Positions 8,605-15,325 of a stretch of 22,072 bases of DNA are shown here, in pieces. The position numbers and the translations under genes were made by a program. The notes beneath the pieces were generated by a model. That model had not been told where the DNA came from. It saw nothing but the letters and a program-made list of their open reading frames with translations, and searched no databases. The first letter of the stretch is position 1. Every line of letters starts with the position of its first letter. This stretch comes from CALLPQ01 sp964421675 (GTDB taxonomy: Bacteria; Pseudomonadota; Alphaproteobacteria; Caulobacterales; Parvularculaceae), in the NCBI GenBank assembly GCA_964421675.1, contig CAYQXV010000045.1:1-22072 (forward strand), given 5' to 3'.

Positions 8605-8871
8605 TTATTTTGGGTCCGTTGGCTCAGTCGCGGCAAATGCTGGCGGGGCTGTGGGAGCTGCCTGGTCCAGCTCAGCAGCAGTTTGCAACTGGGCAATATG
8701 ATATTGGTGCTCTTGCTGCATGAGCCAGGCTTTACCGCCAATCAACCCAGTAATCACCGCCACCGCAAAAACACGCACCGCAATGGCTTTAACAGCCGAC
8801 TTGGTCGCACTGCTGGTGTGCGCAGTAAACGTTGAATTGTGATCTGAGATATCTGCCCAAGAATTTTCCAT
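8605..8871 (-). CDS. Small single-pass membrane protein, unrecognised
   Basis: This 88-residue product is not a family I recognise. A polar N-terminus rich in Ser/Thr/Ala (1-25) precedes one hydrophobic helix (about 28-51, AIAVRVFAVAVITGLIGG), a Gln/His-containing segment (MQQEHQYHIAQLQTAAELDQ) that could form a short helix, and a Pro/Ala/Thr tail. Orientation is probably N-in with the tail in the periplasm. It is convergent with ppx (41 bases between stops) and divergent from pgi with a shared 127-bp upstream region. Codon use looks like that of its neighbours and no other frame here is convincing. The ribosome-binding site is weak (TAGGG, about 12 bases upstream). Confidence 0.55.
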   Translation of the reverse strand: MENSWADISDHNSTFTAHTSSATKSAVKAIAVRVFAVAVITGLIGGKAWLMQQEHQYHIAQLQTAAELDQAAPTAPPAFAATEPTDPK

Positions 8872-8935
8872 GGCGCGAAAATACCCTAGAAAGATTAAAA
8901 TCCGCTTGCTGTGCAGTGTTCAATTGCGCGATCAG

Positions 8936-8966
8936 TTGGTAAGTCTTTGGCAAAGACTAGTACCCT
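8936..8966 (+). promoter_or_regulatory. Dyad in the spacer of a candidate pgi promoter
   Basis: AGTCTTTG-G-CAAAGACT (8942-8958) is a perfect 8-1-8 inverted repeat 40 bases before the pgi start. It sits between TTGGTA (8936-8941) and TACCCT (8961-8966), which are 19 bp apart. The hexamers are weak, so the dyad is the firm observation and the promoter is tentative. Confidence 0.4.
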
Positions 8967-8998
8967 AAAACGGGGACCCAAACGGGAGTGCCACGACT

Positions 8999-10660
8999 AT
9001 GTCGACCATCACGGAAACAGCCGAATGGAAAACCCTGTCCGCATATGCGGCAGAGCCCAAAACCTTATCGGCGCTATTTGACGACGACCCCGAACGCGCA
9101 AGCCGCTATTGCATTGAGGGGGCCGGATTGGTGATGGATTTCTCTCGCCAGCGGATCGCCCCCCAATCCCACCGCGGCCTTATCGAGCTTGCAAAACGCG
9201 CTGACATTGAAGGCGCGCGCGAGCGCATGCTGACGGGCGAGGCCATCAATGTCACCGAAGGACGCGCCGTATTGCATCCGGCATTGCGCGATTTTGCCCA
9301 TCGCTCCTACCATGTTGATGGCAAAAATATCAGCCAGGATGTTGAGAATGTACGCAATGCCATGCGCCAATTCTGCGCGACCATTCACAATGGCGAGCAT
9401 TTGGGGTGTACCGGCAAACCGCTCACAACAATTGTCAATATCGGCATTGGCGGATCAGATCTGGGGCCAGCCATGGCCGTTGAGGCGCTGCGTCCCTATT
9501 GGATAAAGGGACGGGCCAGTCACTTTGTCTCCAATATTGACGGGCAACATTTATCAGATGTGCTGGAGGAAATTGATCCGGAAACCGCGCTTTTCATCAT
9601 TGCGTCGAAAACTTTTACCACGCAAGAAACCATGACCAATGCTAAGAGCGCGCGCGATTGGTTGCTGGCGCAGTTGCCGGAAGGGTGCGACAAAGAACTG
9701 GCCATTCGCCAACATTTTATTGCCCTGTCGACCAATGAGCGCGCCGTCACGGATTTTGGCATCGCCAGCGAACATATGTTTGGGTTTTGGGACTGGGTTG
9801 GTGGTCGCTATTCGCTTTGGTCGGCGATTGGTCTTTCCATAGCATTGCAGACCGGCTTTGATCATTTTGAACGACTATTACGCGGCGCCCACGCCATGGA
9901 TGAGCATTTCCGCAGTGCCGCCATTGAAGACAATCTCCCAATGATGCTTGCATTGGTCGGCGTGTGGAACCGAAATTTTTTAAACATCGCCTCCCATGCT
10001 GTCCTTCCCTATGACCAACATCTGGCAAGGTTTCCCGCTTATTTGCAGCAAGCCGATATGGAATCCAATGGCAAAAGCACGACATTGGCGGGCAATCGCA
10101 CAACCATGAAAACCGGCCCGATTATTTTTGGGGAACCGGGCACCAACGGCCAACATGCTTTTTATCAACTCATCCATCAGGGTACAGATATAGTATCAAC
10201 TGACTTCATTGCGCCCGCAAACTCCCATAGCCCGCTTGGCGATCATCACCAAAAACTTCTTGCAAATTTTCTGGCCCAGCCCCGCGCGCTTATGCTTGGC
10301 AAGTCGCGCGAGCGCGTCGAACAAGATTTGAAAAAAGAAGAATTGACCAAGAAAGAAATAGACCGCCTGGCCCCGCATAAAGAATTTACCGGGAACCGTC
10401 CAAGCACCTTGATCTTGATGGAGCTTTTAACGCCGGAAACATTGGGGGCCCTCATCGCGCTTTATGAGCATAAGATATTTTGCCAAGGCGTTATTTGGGG
10501 CATTAATTCCTTTGACCAATGGGGCGTGGAGCTGGGCAAAGTGCTGGCAAAAACCATCCTCCCCTTAATTGATCAGAGTGGAGAAGATGTTGGAAAAGCC
10601 GATATTGATTCCGCAACCATGAACCTGTTGCTCAAGATCAATAAAATGCGCGATCAATAA
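8999..10660 (+). CDS. pgi: Glucose-6-phosphate isomerase
   Basis: The product is 553 residues, normal for the large bacterial/eukaryotic PGI type. It interconverts glucose-6-phosphate and fructose-6-phosphate in the cytosol. Signatures are GIGGSDLGPAMA, the sugar-phosphate site FGFWDWVGGRYSLWSAIG, E355 in QQADMESNGKS, H386 in GTNGQHAFYQLIHQGTD, and K514 in QWGVELGKVLAK, corresponding to the known Glu/His/Lys catalytic set. The start ATG 8999 follows GGGAG about 10 bases upstream, one of the better Shine-Dalgarno sequences in the window. It faces argC tail to tail with 19 bases between stops. A 17-bp dyad upstream may serve in control. Confidence 0.97.
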   Translation: MSTITETAEWKTLSAYAAEPKTLSALFDDDPERASRYCIEGAGLVMDFSRQRIAPQSHRGLIELAKRADIEGARERMLTGEAINVTEGRAVLHPALRDFAHRSYHVDGKNISQDVENVRNAMRQFCATIHNGEHLGCTGKPLTTIVNIGIGGSDLGPAMAVEALRPYWIKGRASHFVSNIDGQHLSDVLEEIDPETALFIIASKTFTTQETMTNAKSARDWLLAQLPEGCDKELAIRQHFIALSTNERAVTDFGIASEHMFGFWDWVGGRYSLWSAIGLSIALQTGFDHFERLLRGAHAMDEHFRSAAIEDNLPMMLALVGVWNRNFLNIASHAVLPYDQHLARFPAYLQQADMESNGKSTTLAGNRTTMKTGPIIFGEPGTNGQHAFYQLIHQGTDIVSTDFIAPANSHSPLGDHHQKLLANFLAQPRALMLGKSRERVEQDLKKEELTKKEIDRLAPHKEFTGNRPSTLILMELLTPETLGALIALYEHKIFCQGVIWGINSFDQWGVELGKVLAKTILPLIDQSGEDVGKADIDSATMNLLLKINKMRDQ

Positions 10661-10679
10661 GGGACGTAAAGATTAGCCC

Positions 10680-11636
10680 TTAGGGGATCGCAATTGCGGT
10701 AAATTCATCAAAGCCAAGCATAAGATTGATATTCTGCATGGCTTGGACCGCAGCCCCCTTCAACAAATTATCTTCTGCCGCGACAATCACCGCATAGTGT
10801 TCGCCTACCCCAAAGCCGCCGATCAGAACGCCCGGATGACCGGTCCCCTCTTTAAGCGTTGGCGCCTCCTTGCCAAGGCTAATCAAACGCTCTTTACCGT
10901 AAGCGGCAGAAAAAATACCCAGTAAATCATCAGCACTCACCGTTTCGCGCAGCGGCACATGGACTGTCGTCACAATCCCGCTAAAGGCCGGGTGTACGTG
11001 CGGTGTGAACCGAATTGCCATGCCGAGATGGCGCGTTGCCTCGCGTTCATGGATATGCCCGCTCAACGCATAGGGCAAAAGATTGTCAGCCAGTACCGAT
11101 TGGTCATTTTTCTTGGAGGGGGTCGTGCCCGCCCCTGAATACCCAGAAACACCGAAAACCGATGGCGGCGCGCTTACCTGATCCAAAAGCGGCGCTATGG
11201 CCAATTGCATAGCGGTTGCATAACATCCCGGATTTGCCACCAACCGGGCGCCGGAAAGTTTTTCAGCCTCACCCTTTAAGCGCAAAAGTTCGGGCAGCCC
11301 GTAAACCCACTCATCGTCAAAACGGTAATCGGCAGACAGATCAATGATGAATGCGCGCGTTGGCAGCAGGGCATCAACAAAGGGCTGGGCCAATCCATTT
11401 GGCAAAGCCAGAATGATAAGATCAGCGTCCGCGCGCGCCGCCTCTTCTGGCCCCAGCGTCTCAAACGCCATGTCGGTGTCAAAATCGGGACAGATCTGGC
11501 GCACCGGTTGGCCCGCCAAGCCCCGCGAGCTTGCAAAGGCAAGCTCCAAATGGGGATGGTTTGCGATGAGCGAAAGTAATGCGCGCCCAGTATAGCCGCG
11601 CGCACCGACCAAGCCGATCTTGCGCATCGCGGTCAT
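10680..11636 (-). CDS. argC: N-acetyl-gamma-glutamyl-phosphate reductase
   Basis: The 318-residue product catalyses the third step of arginine synthesis, NADPH-dependent reduction of N-acetylglutamyl phosphate. The dinucleotide-binding loop GARGYTG is at 11-17, the catalytic cysteine C138 lies in VANPGCYATA, and the active-site histidine segment TPHVHPAFSG is at 211-220. The length and the PGCYAT/HVHPAFSG form are of the type found with fused NAGS-K enzymes in Xanthomonas and Maricaulis. The start ATG overlaps the stop of the upstream kinase/synthase gene by 4 bases (ATGA at 11636-11633), so translation is probably coupled. The stops of argC and pgi lie within the arms of a small TAAGGG/CCCTTA inverted repeat (10658-10682) that lacks a T-run. 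Confidence 0.96.
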   Translation of the reverse strand: MTAMRKIGLVGARGYTGRALLSLIANHPHLELAFASSRGLAGQPVRQICPDFDTDMAFETLGPEEAARADADLIILALPNGLAQPFVDALLPTRAFIIDLSADYRFDDEWVYGLPELLRLKGEAEKLSGARLVANPGCYATAMQLAIAPLLDQVSAPPSVFGVSGYSGAGTTPSKKNDQSVLADNLLPYALSGHIHEREATRHLGMAIRFTPHVHPAFSGIVTTVHVPLRETVSADDLLGIFSAAYGKERLISLGKEAPTLKEGTGHPGVLIGGFGVGEHYAVIVAAEDNLLKGAAVQAMQNINLMLGFDEFTAIAIP

Positions 11637-12940
11637 AGGACAAAACTTTCTTTAAGGGCCGCGATTTGATCAACCATCTTACCGATTGTGTCAAAATCAT
11701 CTTCCCCTTTCCAAAAAACCGTCCACGGTCCTTTTTTCACAGAGCCATCGGCAACATCAGAATAAAAAGCATTAAACCCATTTGCCGTGCGCGAGCGCCA
11801 ATAAAGCTGCGGATAGTCCGCCTCAAGGGCGCGCCAAACCACACGCGCGAGCCCCTCGCCGCGTGCATCTTCAACAACCGCAAATTTATCGAGATACGCT
11901 GCCCCGCCAACGCGCATGATGACTGCGCCCGCCCGGTAACTTTCAGAAACATAAGCCCGCTCAATCGCCAACCCATCCCACCAATTGTCGATTAGTGGTT
12001 TTGCAAACGCTTCTTCGACCAAGGCTTTGAGTTTGCTGGCATCGATTTTTGCTTTGTCCTTATACGTTACAAGTTTCTCGCCCATGCGTACCAGCGTGCC
12101 GGAACCGCCATGGGTAAATAATTCACGCACCAGTCCCTTGGGCGAGGTAATCGATACCGAAGAAGATAAAGGCGCAGCCTGTAGCAGCGTATTGATCTCG
12201 CGCAATTTCAATTCCATCCCCGAATGCACCCAATCGCTTGCAAGCAGCGCTTCAAAATCAGAAACAAGATTGATCGAATGCATGGGAGCGCCATCGGGTT
12301 TTAACAGTCCGCCTGTCCCCGACAGAAAAACAATTTTCATCGGTTGGAGCGCATCAACAAGCGCGCGCGTGGCACTATCGCCATTAATGTTCAAGAGCTG
12401 CCCGCCGGGCGCTACACCAAGACAGGTTAAAATCGGAACAGCGCCGGATCTGACGATGGATTGTATCATCCCATCGCGCACGCCGGTTGGTTTGCCGACC
12501 AAACCATATTTATCCCGGTTGAGAAACTCAGCTTCCAAAACACCCGCGCTTACAGAATGCGCCTCAACCCCTTGCGCACGAACCGCTTCGACAAGACGGA
12601 TATTTTCACGCATGAAAACATCGCGCGCAACATCAAGCGCCCGCGCAGAAGTAACGCGCAACCCATCAACCTTGGGCGTTTCAATATTTTCAGACTTTAA
12701 CTGCTCATCAAGTTGCGGGCCCGCGCCATGGAGCACAATCGGGGTTAGGCCGACCGTGTGCAAAAACGCCAAAGCCCCGGCGGTTTCTTCAAGCTCATCG
12801 CGCAAGATTGCCCCGCCAATCTTGATCACCGCAAAGCGCGATTGATCAACACTGGAGAACCGTTGCAGATAAGAACGGATTTCTTTGCTATCCGACATGT
12901 TGGAAAGCAATTGGACAATTGTCTGGCGGATTTCAGTCAC
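11633..12940 (-). CDS. argB: Bifunctional N-acetylglutamate kinase / N-acetylglutamate synthase (vertebrate-like NAGS-K)
   Basis: The 435-residue protein joins an amino-acid kinase domain (about 30-285) to a GNAT acetyltransferase domain (about 290-435), so it can make N-acetylglutamate from glutamate and acetyl-CoA and then phosphorylate it. Kinase motifs are VIKIGGAIL (38-46), HGAGPQL (71-77), NINGDSATRAL and LSGTGGLL. The acetyltransferase part has YVSESYRAGAVI, LDKFAVVEDARGEGLARVVW and LYWRSRTANGFNAFYSD. Order and sequence follow the enzymes described from Maricaulis maris and Xanthomonas campestris, which are close to vertebrate NAGS. The GTG start at 12940 is preferred over ATG 12898 because the extra residues RQTIVQLLSNM match the conserved N-terminus of those enzymes. 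Related enzymes are inhibited by arginine; the same is likely here. Confidence 0.93.
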   Translation of the reverse strand: MTEIRQTIVQLLSNMSDSKEIRSYLQRFSSVDQSRFAVIKIGGAILRDELEETAGALAFLHTVGLTPIVLHGAGPQLDEQLKSENIETPKVDGLRVTSARALDVARDVFMRENIRLVEAVRAQGVEAHSVSAGVLEAEFLNRDKYGLVGKPTGVRDGMIQSIVRSGAVPILTCLGVAPGGQLLNINGDSATRALVDALQPMKIVFLSGTGGLLKPDGAPMHSINLVSDFEALLASDWVHSGMELKLREINTLLQAAPLSSSVSITSPKGLVRELFTHGGSGTLVRMGEKLVTYKDKAKIDASKLKALVEEAFAKPLIDNWWDGLAIERAYVSESYRAGAVIMRVGGAAYLDKFAVVEDARGEGLARVVWRALEADYPQLYWRSRTANGFNAFYSDVADGSVKKGPWTVFWKGEDDFDTIGKMVDQIAALKESFVL

Positions 12941-13009
12941 GACATTGGGCCACTTTTAAAACAAAAGCGGGAAATGCAGGGTTTTTGGCGAGACTTCAAG
13001 GGCGGCGCG

Positions 13010-13038
13010 AATTTAAACCCGCGCCAGGCTCTGCCCAA
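13010..13038 (-). promoter_or_regulatory. Tentative promoter for the NAGS-K/argC operon
   Basis: On the minus strand TTGGGC (13038-13033) and TAAATT (13015-13010) are separated by 17 bp, about 70 bases before the GTG start. Only three and four bases match the consensus. Just upstream, GCCTGT-TTT-ACAGGC (13052-13066) is a perfect 6-3-6 inverted repeat that may be an operator or the weak end of the upstream gene's transcript; it has no T-run. Confidence 0.3.
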
Positions 13039-13112
13039 TACTTACCTAGAGGCCTGTTTTACAGGCTCATTTGGGGGAAAGCCGCCGAACACCAGGCTAT
13101 AGACTAGCTAAT

Positions 13113-13445
13113 TTACGATTTCTTCTTGGTCAAAACGAGCGCCCGAGCGGCGCTTTGTGCGAACCCCAACAAGTCATTTGGGTCAATTTCCAGCGCATCG
13201 GCCAGATAATGCAGTTGCGATAGCTCGATCAGGGCTTGGCCTTCCTCCATTGCACGCACCAATTTTAATGGAATTTTCGACTCTTTTGCCAATTCAAACT
13301 GAGACATCCCTTTTGCCCGGCGAATCATCGTTAGACTGCCGCCTAAAATTTCGCGAAACTTGGTTTCAACCGCTTGCTCGAGTTCAGAATTTTCGCCAGC
13401 ATCCTCAGCCGGATGCAGAACAGCGATATTTTGTGTAATAGACAT
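13113..13445 (-). CDS. Small XRE-type helix-turn-helix regulator
   Basis: The 110-residue protein has an N-terminal arm of about 30 polar residues, then a Cro/C1-type helix-turn-helix (about 36-93) visible in LTMIRRAKGMSQFELAKESKIPLKLV followed by RAMEEGQALIELSQLHYLADAL. The tail ends in Lys (LTKKKS). No ligand-binding domain is present, so it acts probably as a simple dimeric DNA-binding protein. ATG 13445 has GGGAA about 8 bases upstream. Its upstream region is shared with a divergent XRE gene and contains a perfect TTAA-N7-TTAA 29 bases before the start, suggesting cell-cycle (CtrA) control if this is a CtrA-bearing lineage. The target genes are unknown; the nearby arg operon or the divergent gene are the simplest candidates. 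Confidence 0.85.
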   Translation of the reverse strand: MSITQNIAVLHPAEDAGENSELEQAVETKFREILGGSLTMIRRAKGMSQFELAKESKIPLKLVRAMEEGQALIELSQLHYLADALEIDPNDLLGFAQSAARALVLTKKKS

Positions 13446-13473
13446 AGAATATTTCCCGGCGCATATTTTCCCC

Positions 13474-13488
13474 TTAATGGAGAATTAA
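13474..13488. promoter_or_regulatory. CtrA-type binding site (TTAA-N7-TTAA)
   Basis: TTAA-TGGAGAA-TTAA exactly fits the full CtrA consensus of Caulobacter and relatives. It ends 29 bases upstream of the 13445 start, in the position of a -35 region for a minus-strand promoter. By chance an 8-base pattern like this would occur roughly once per 65 kb, so position is what gives it weight. Confidence 0.45.
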
Positions 13489-13501
13489 TTGGGTTCGTAT
13501 A
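13489..13501 (+). repeat. Direct repeat copy 1 (TTGGGTTCGTATA)
   Basis: Identical 13-mer to 13683-13695, same orientation, 194 bp apart, both followed by A/T-rich TTTA. This copy abuts the TTAA-N7-TTAA site. It may be a regulator-binding sequence, one copy near each divergent gene. Confidence 0.55.
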
Positions 13502-13682
13502 AATTTACACAAGAATAAATCAATTTTAAATTGTTTTAATACCCTTAAACCAATCCCAATTTTCACATTCGTGTGATCGTCCTTGCATAGTCCCGGCACT
13601 CATGGCAATGCCCCAACGGTCGAAAGTCTTAGTCTTTTCAAAAGGTTCACTCGTTAGCTTACTAAAATTCACGATTTACTTT

Positions 13683-13695
13683 TTGGGTTCGTATA
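13683..13695 (+). repeat. Direct repeat copy 2 (TTGGGTTCGTATA)
   Basis: Second copy of the 13-mer, about 100 bases before the plus-strand XRE gene. See the copy at 13489. Confidence 0.55.
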
Positions 13696-13726
13696 TTTAT
13701 GGTCCCGCCTAAATTGAACTTTTATT

Positions 13727-13739
13727 CGACATCGTGTCG
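13727..13739. promoter_or_regulatory. Dyad downstream of a TTGAAC hexamer before the plus-strand XRE gene
   Basis: CGACA-TCG-TGTCG is a perfect 5-3-5 inverted repeat. TTGAAC (13714-13719) lies just upstream and an AT-rich CATATATAT (from 13740) just downstream, so the dyad sits where an operator between -35 and -10 would lie. The spacing of about 20 bp is long, so the promoter itself is weakly supported. Confidence 0.3.
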
Positions 13740-13796
13740 CATATATATTTGGTCAAAACGTAGCGCGCAAAATGAATAAAGTTTGCCCGCCAGAGC

Positions 13797-14285
13797 GTGA
13801 AAAAAGCGAGTAAAACAGTGCCCGTACCACTCTCAAAAGTAGAGTTGTCCAACCTGGACGACAATTCCGCAAACGAAACAGAGAATAATCAACTTGTGCA
13901 AGCAGACCGTATAGATATTGACTTGGGAAAACGCCTAAAGTCTTTTCGCCAACAGGCAGATAAGACCCAAGCTGATGTTGCAGCTTTTTTAGAAATTAGC
14001 CCTCAGCAATATCAAAAATACGAAAAAGGCGCATCAAAGTGTAATATTGCAAACATTTATCGCCTCGCTGTTTTTTATAATCGGCCTATTACTGACCTCC
14101 TTCCTGGTTCAGAAATGCCCGCGCCAGCAGGCTTTAAAGAAGATAATCGAGATTATTCGGAAAAAGAGACCGGACCTTTAGAGGATGAAACTGCGGCAAT
14201 GGCCGAACTTTTGGCCGTTTTTGTTCGCATTCCATCGAAATCAGTCCGGCGTAAAATTCTCAACCTACTCAACGAGATGATTTAG
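13797..14285 (+). CDS. XRE-type helix-turn-helix regulator with C-terminal helical tail
   Basis: The 162-residue protein has a polar Asn/Glu-rich N-terminus (1-40), a Cro/C1-type helix-turn-helix at about 43-102 (LGKRLKSFRQQADKTQADVA, then SPQQYQKYEKG and NIYRLAVFYNRPITDLL), an acidic linker, and a final amphipathic segment (VRRKILNLLNEMI). This layout is common in alphaproteobacterial XRE regulators of unknown target. The GTG start at 13797 has no good ribosome-binding site, and a somewhat later start before the helix-turn-helix cannot be excluded. Codon use is notably more AT-rich and poorer in GCGC than that of the metabolic genes, which may reflect acquisition or just a regulator gene. 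It is divergent from the other XRE gene and convergent with the PilZ gene (11 bases between stops). Confidence 0.82.
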   Translation: MKKASKTVPVPLSKVELSNLDDNSANETENNQLVQADRIDIDLGKRLKSFRQQADKTQADVAAFLEISPQQYQKYEKGASKCNIANIYRLAVFYNRPITDLLPGSEMPAPAGFKEDNRDYSEKETGPLEDETAAMAELLAVFVRIPSKSVRRKILNLLNEMI

Positions 14286-14296
14286 TTAAGCAGACA

Positions 14297-15016
14297 TTAA
14301 GACAAAACTAAGGCATAGCCCTCCTTTGTCTTGCGTTTTATTACTCCGCAAATCATTCCAATTCGAACATGCCGACCAATTTCAAGTGTTGCGTCGGTTT
14401 TTACCTCAGCACCTCCAAGTGATATATTCAAAATTTGACACCGGAAAACGGTACCATCTGACATGGTACCAATGACGTTTTCGTCCCCCGGGCCCTGATA
14501 ACGTTCACTTTCACGGCGATCTTCAATCGCCCCGCGTCGGCCCGAAATATCTGGGGGTGGATTTTCCGGCTCTGAAAAGAATTTCTGCAATGTGTTTTCA
14601 AGGCGGTTTCGTTTGCTGACGCTCAACTCCATTGCCATTGAAAACAACGGGTCCTTTACTCGAACAACACTTCCCTCAAACCGCCCAAACTCTTCAACAT
14701 AGACAATGAGCTTGTCATGGGGGGTGGGCAAAGACGCACTTTCAATGAGTAGGCCGCTGGCGCTGATATTGCGAAGCTCGCCTATATGTTCAATATGGTC
14801 CTCGGCCATAAAGCGGACAGCCGTTGAGTAAATCCGGCGATCAGATGTGCGCCGGTCTCCCGCTCGGCGGTCTGCGATTAGATCTCTGGACTCCGACCAA
14901 ACCACCTCATTTAGAACAGCGTCACTGGTTGTCATGACGTCGTCGCAATGATCGGACACCTCGCTCGACATTGTCTCAAGATCAGACCCAGCGCCTGAAT
15001 GTTTCACCGCATGCAT
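14297..15016 (-). CDS. Tandem PilZ-domain protein (probable c-di-GMP receptor)
   Basis: The 239-residue protein carries two PilZ-like units. The first has R56-x3-R60 in an Arg-rich stretch (RRAGDRRTSDRR) and N83-x-S85-x-x-G88 (NISASG). The second has R168-x3-R172 (RRESER) and N197-x-S199-x-x-G202 (NISLGG). Both therefore keep the RxxxR and (D/N)xSxxG residues that bind cyclic di-GMP in known PilZ proteins. The N-terminal 45 residues are acidic and probably flexible; no membrane segment or enzyme domain is seen. It is probably a cytosolic adaptor acting on motility, surface or envelope targets; the partner is unknown. ATG 15016 has a strong AGGAGGG about 9 bases upstream, so the start is firm. 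No promoter was placed with confidence upstream. Confidence 0.85.
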   Translation of the reverse strand: MHAVKHSGAGSDLETMSSEVSDHCDDVMTTSDAVLNEVVWSESRDLIADRRAGDRRTSDRRIYSTAVRFMAEDHIEHIGELRNISASGLLIESASLPTPHDKLIVYVEEFGRFEGSVVRVKDPLFSMAMELSVSKRNRLENTLQKFFSEPENPPPDISGRRGAIEDRRESERYQGPGDENVIGTMSDGTVFRCQILNISLGGAEVKTDATLEIGRHVRIGMICGVIKRKTKEGYALVLS

Positions 15017-15272
15017 GATGTACTCCCTCCTATAGCCTTCCCGCGAATTGCAACACTCGACTTAGCGTTGCTAAAAAATTCTCCTTAAGGTTGATGTGTA
15101 ATTGTAACTTTTTTACTAATTTTCGCCTTATTTGAGTTTTTCCTGCATTAAAATTACAAATCATACGATTTGAAAAGGCAGTCAAGAGGTCTTCTATATG
15201 AGTTATTGTAGGGGTTTTAGGCACTCGCGCTATCGGAAAAATCCCCGATTGTGCAGCACCTGAACGAATCCA

Positions 15273-15281
15273 CCCCCCCCC
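15273..15281 (+). repeat. C9 homopolymer tract
   Basis: Nine consecutive C residues in non-coding DNA about 390 bases upstream of the secreted-protein gene. Such tracts are prone to slipped-strand length change and to sequencing error. Confidence 0.8.
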
Positions 15282-15325
15282 TCATTTCGATTGCCGAAGG
15301 GCCCATTTTTGGTACAAACACCTAA

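Larger units (their letters stand above)
13446..13796. other. AT-rich control region between two divergent XRE genes
   Basis: No gene is seen in these 351 bases. They hold a perfect TTAA-N7-TTAA (13474-13488), a 13-bp direct repeat TTGGGTTCGTATA (13489-13501 and 13683-13695), palindrome CAATTT-T-AAATTG (13521-13533), and CGACA-TCG-TGTCG (13727-13739). Composition is clearly more AT-rich than the flanking metabolic genes. The density of symmetric and repeated sites suggests operators for the two divergent regulators. Confidence 0.6.

Noticed and set aside
10658..10682. TAAGGG/CCCTTA inverted repeat between the pgi and argC stops as a bidirectional terminator
   Set aside because: Six-base stem with a 13-base loop and no T-runs; the symmetry comes partly from two TAA stop codons.
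11985..12845. Plus-strand open frame of 286 codons
   Set aside because: It is the antisense shadow of the clear NAGK/NAGS gene and is Ser/Pro/Thr-rich without any domain.
13526..13548. Three TTAA motifs as further CtrA sites
   Set aside because: Spacings are 6 and 5 bases rather than the required 7.
13126..13760. 12-mer TTGGTCAAAACG at 13126 and 13749
   Set aside because: One copy is inside a coding region and 12-mer repeats are expected several times by chance in 22 kb.
15030..15224. 64-codon minus-strand frame upstream of the PilZ gene
   Set aside because: GTG start without a good ribosome-binding site, AT-rich leader-type composition and no recognisable domain. More likely the leader of the PilZ transcript.
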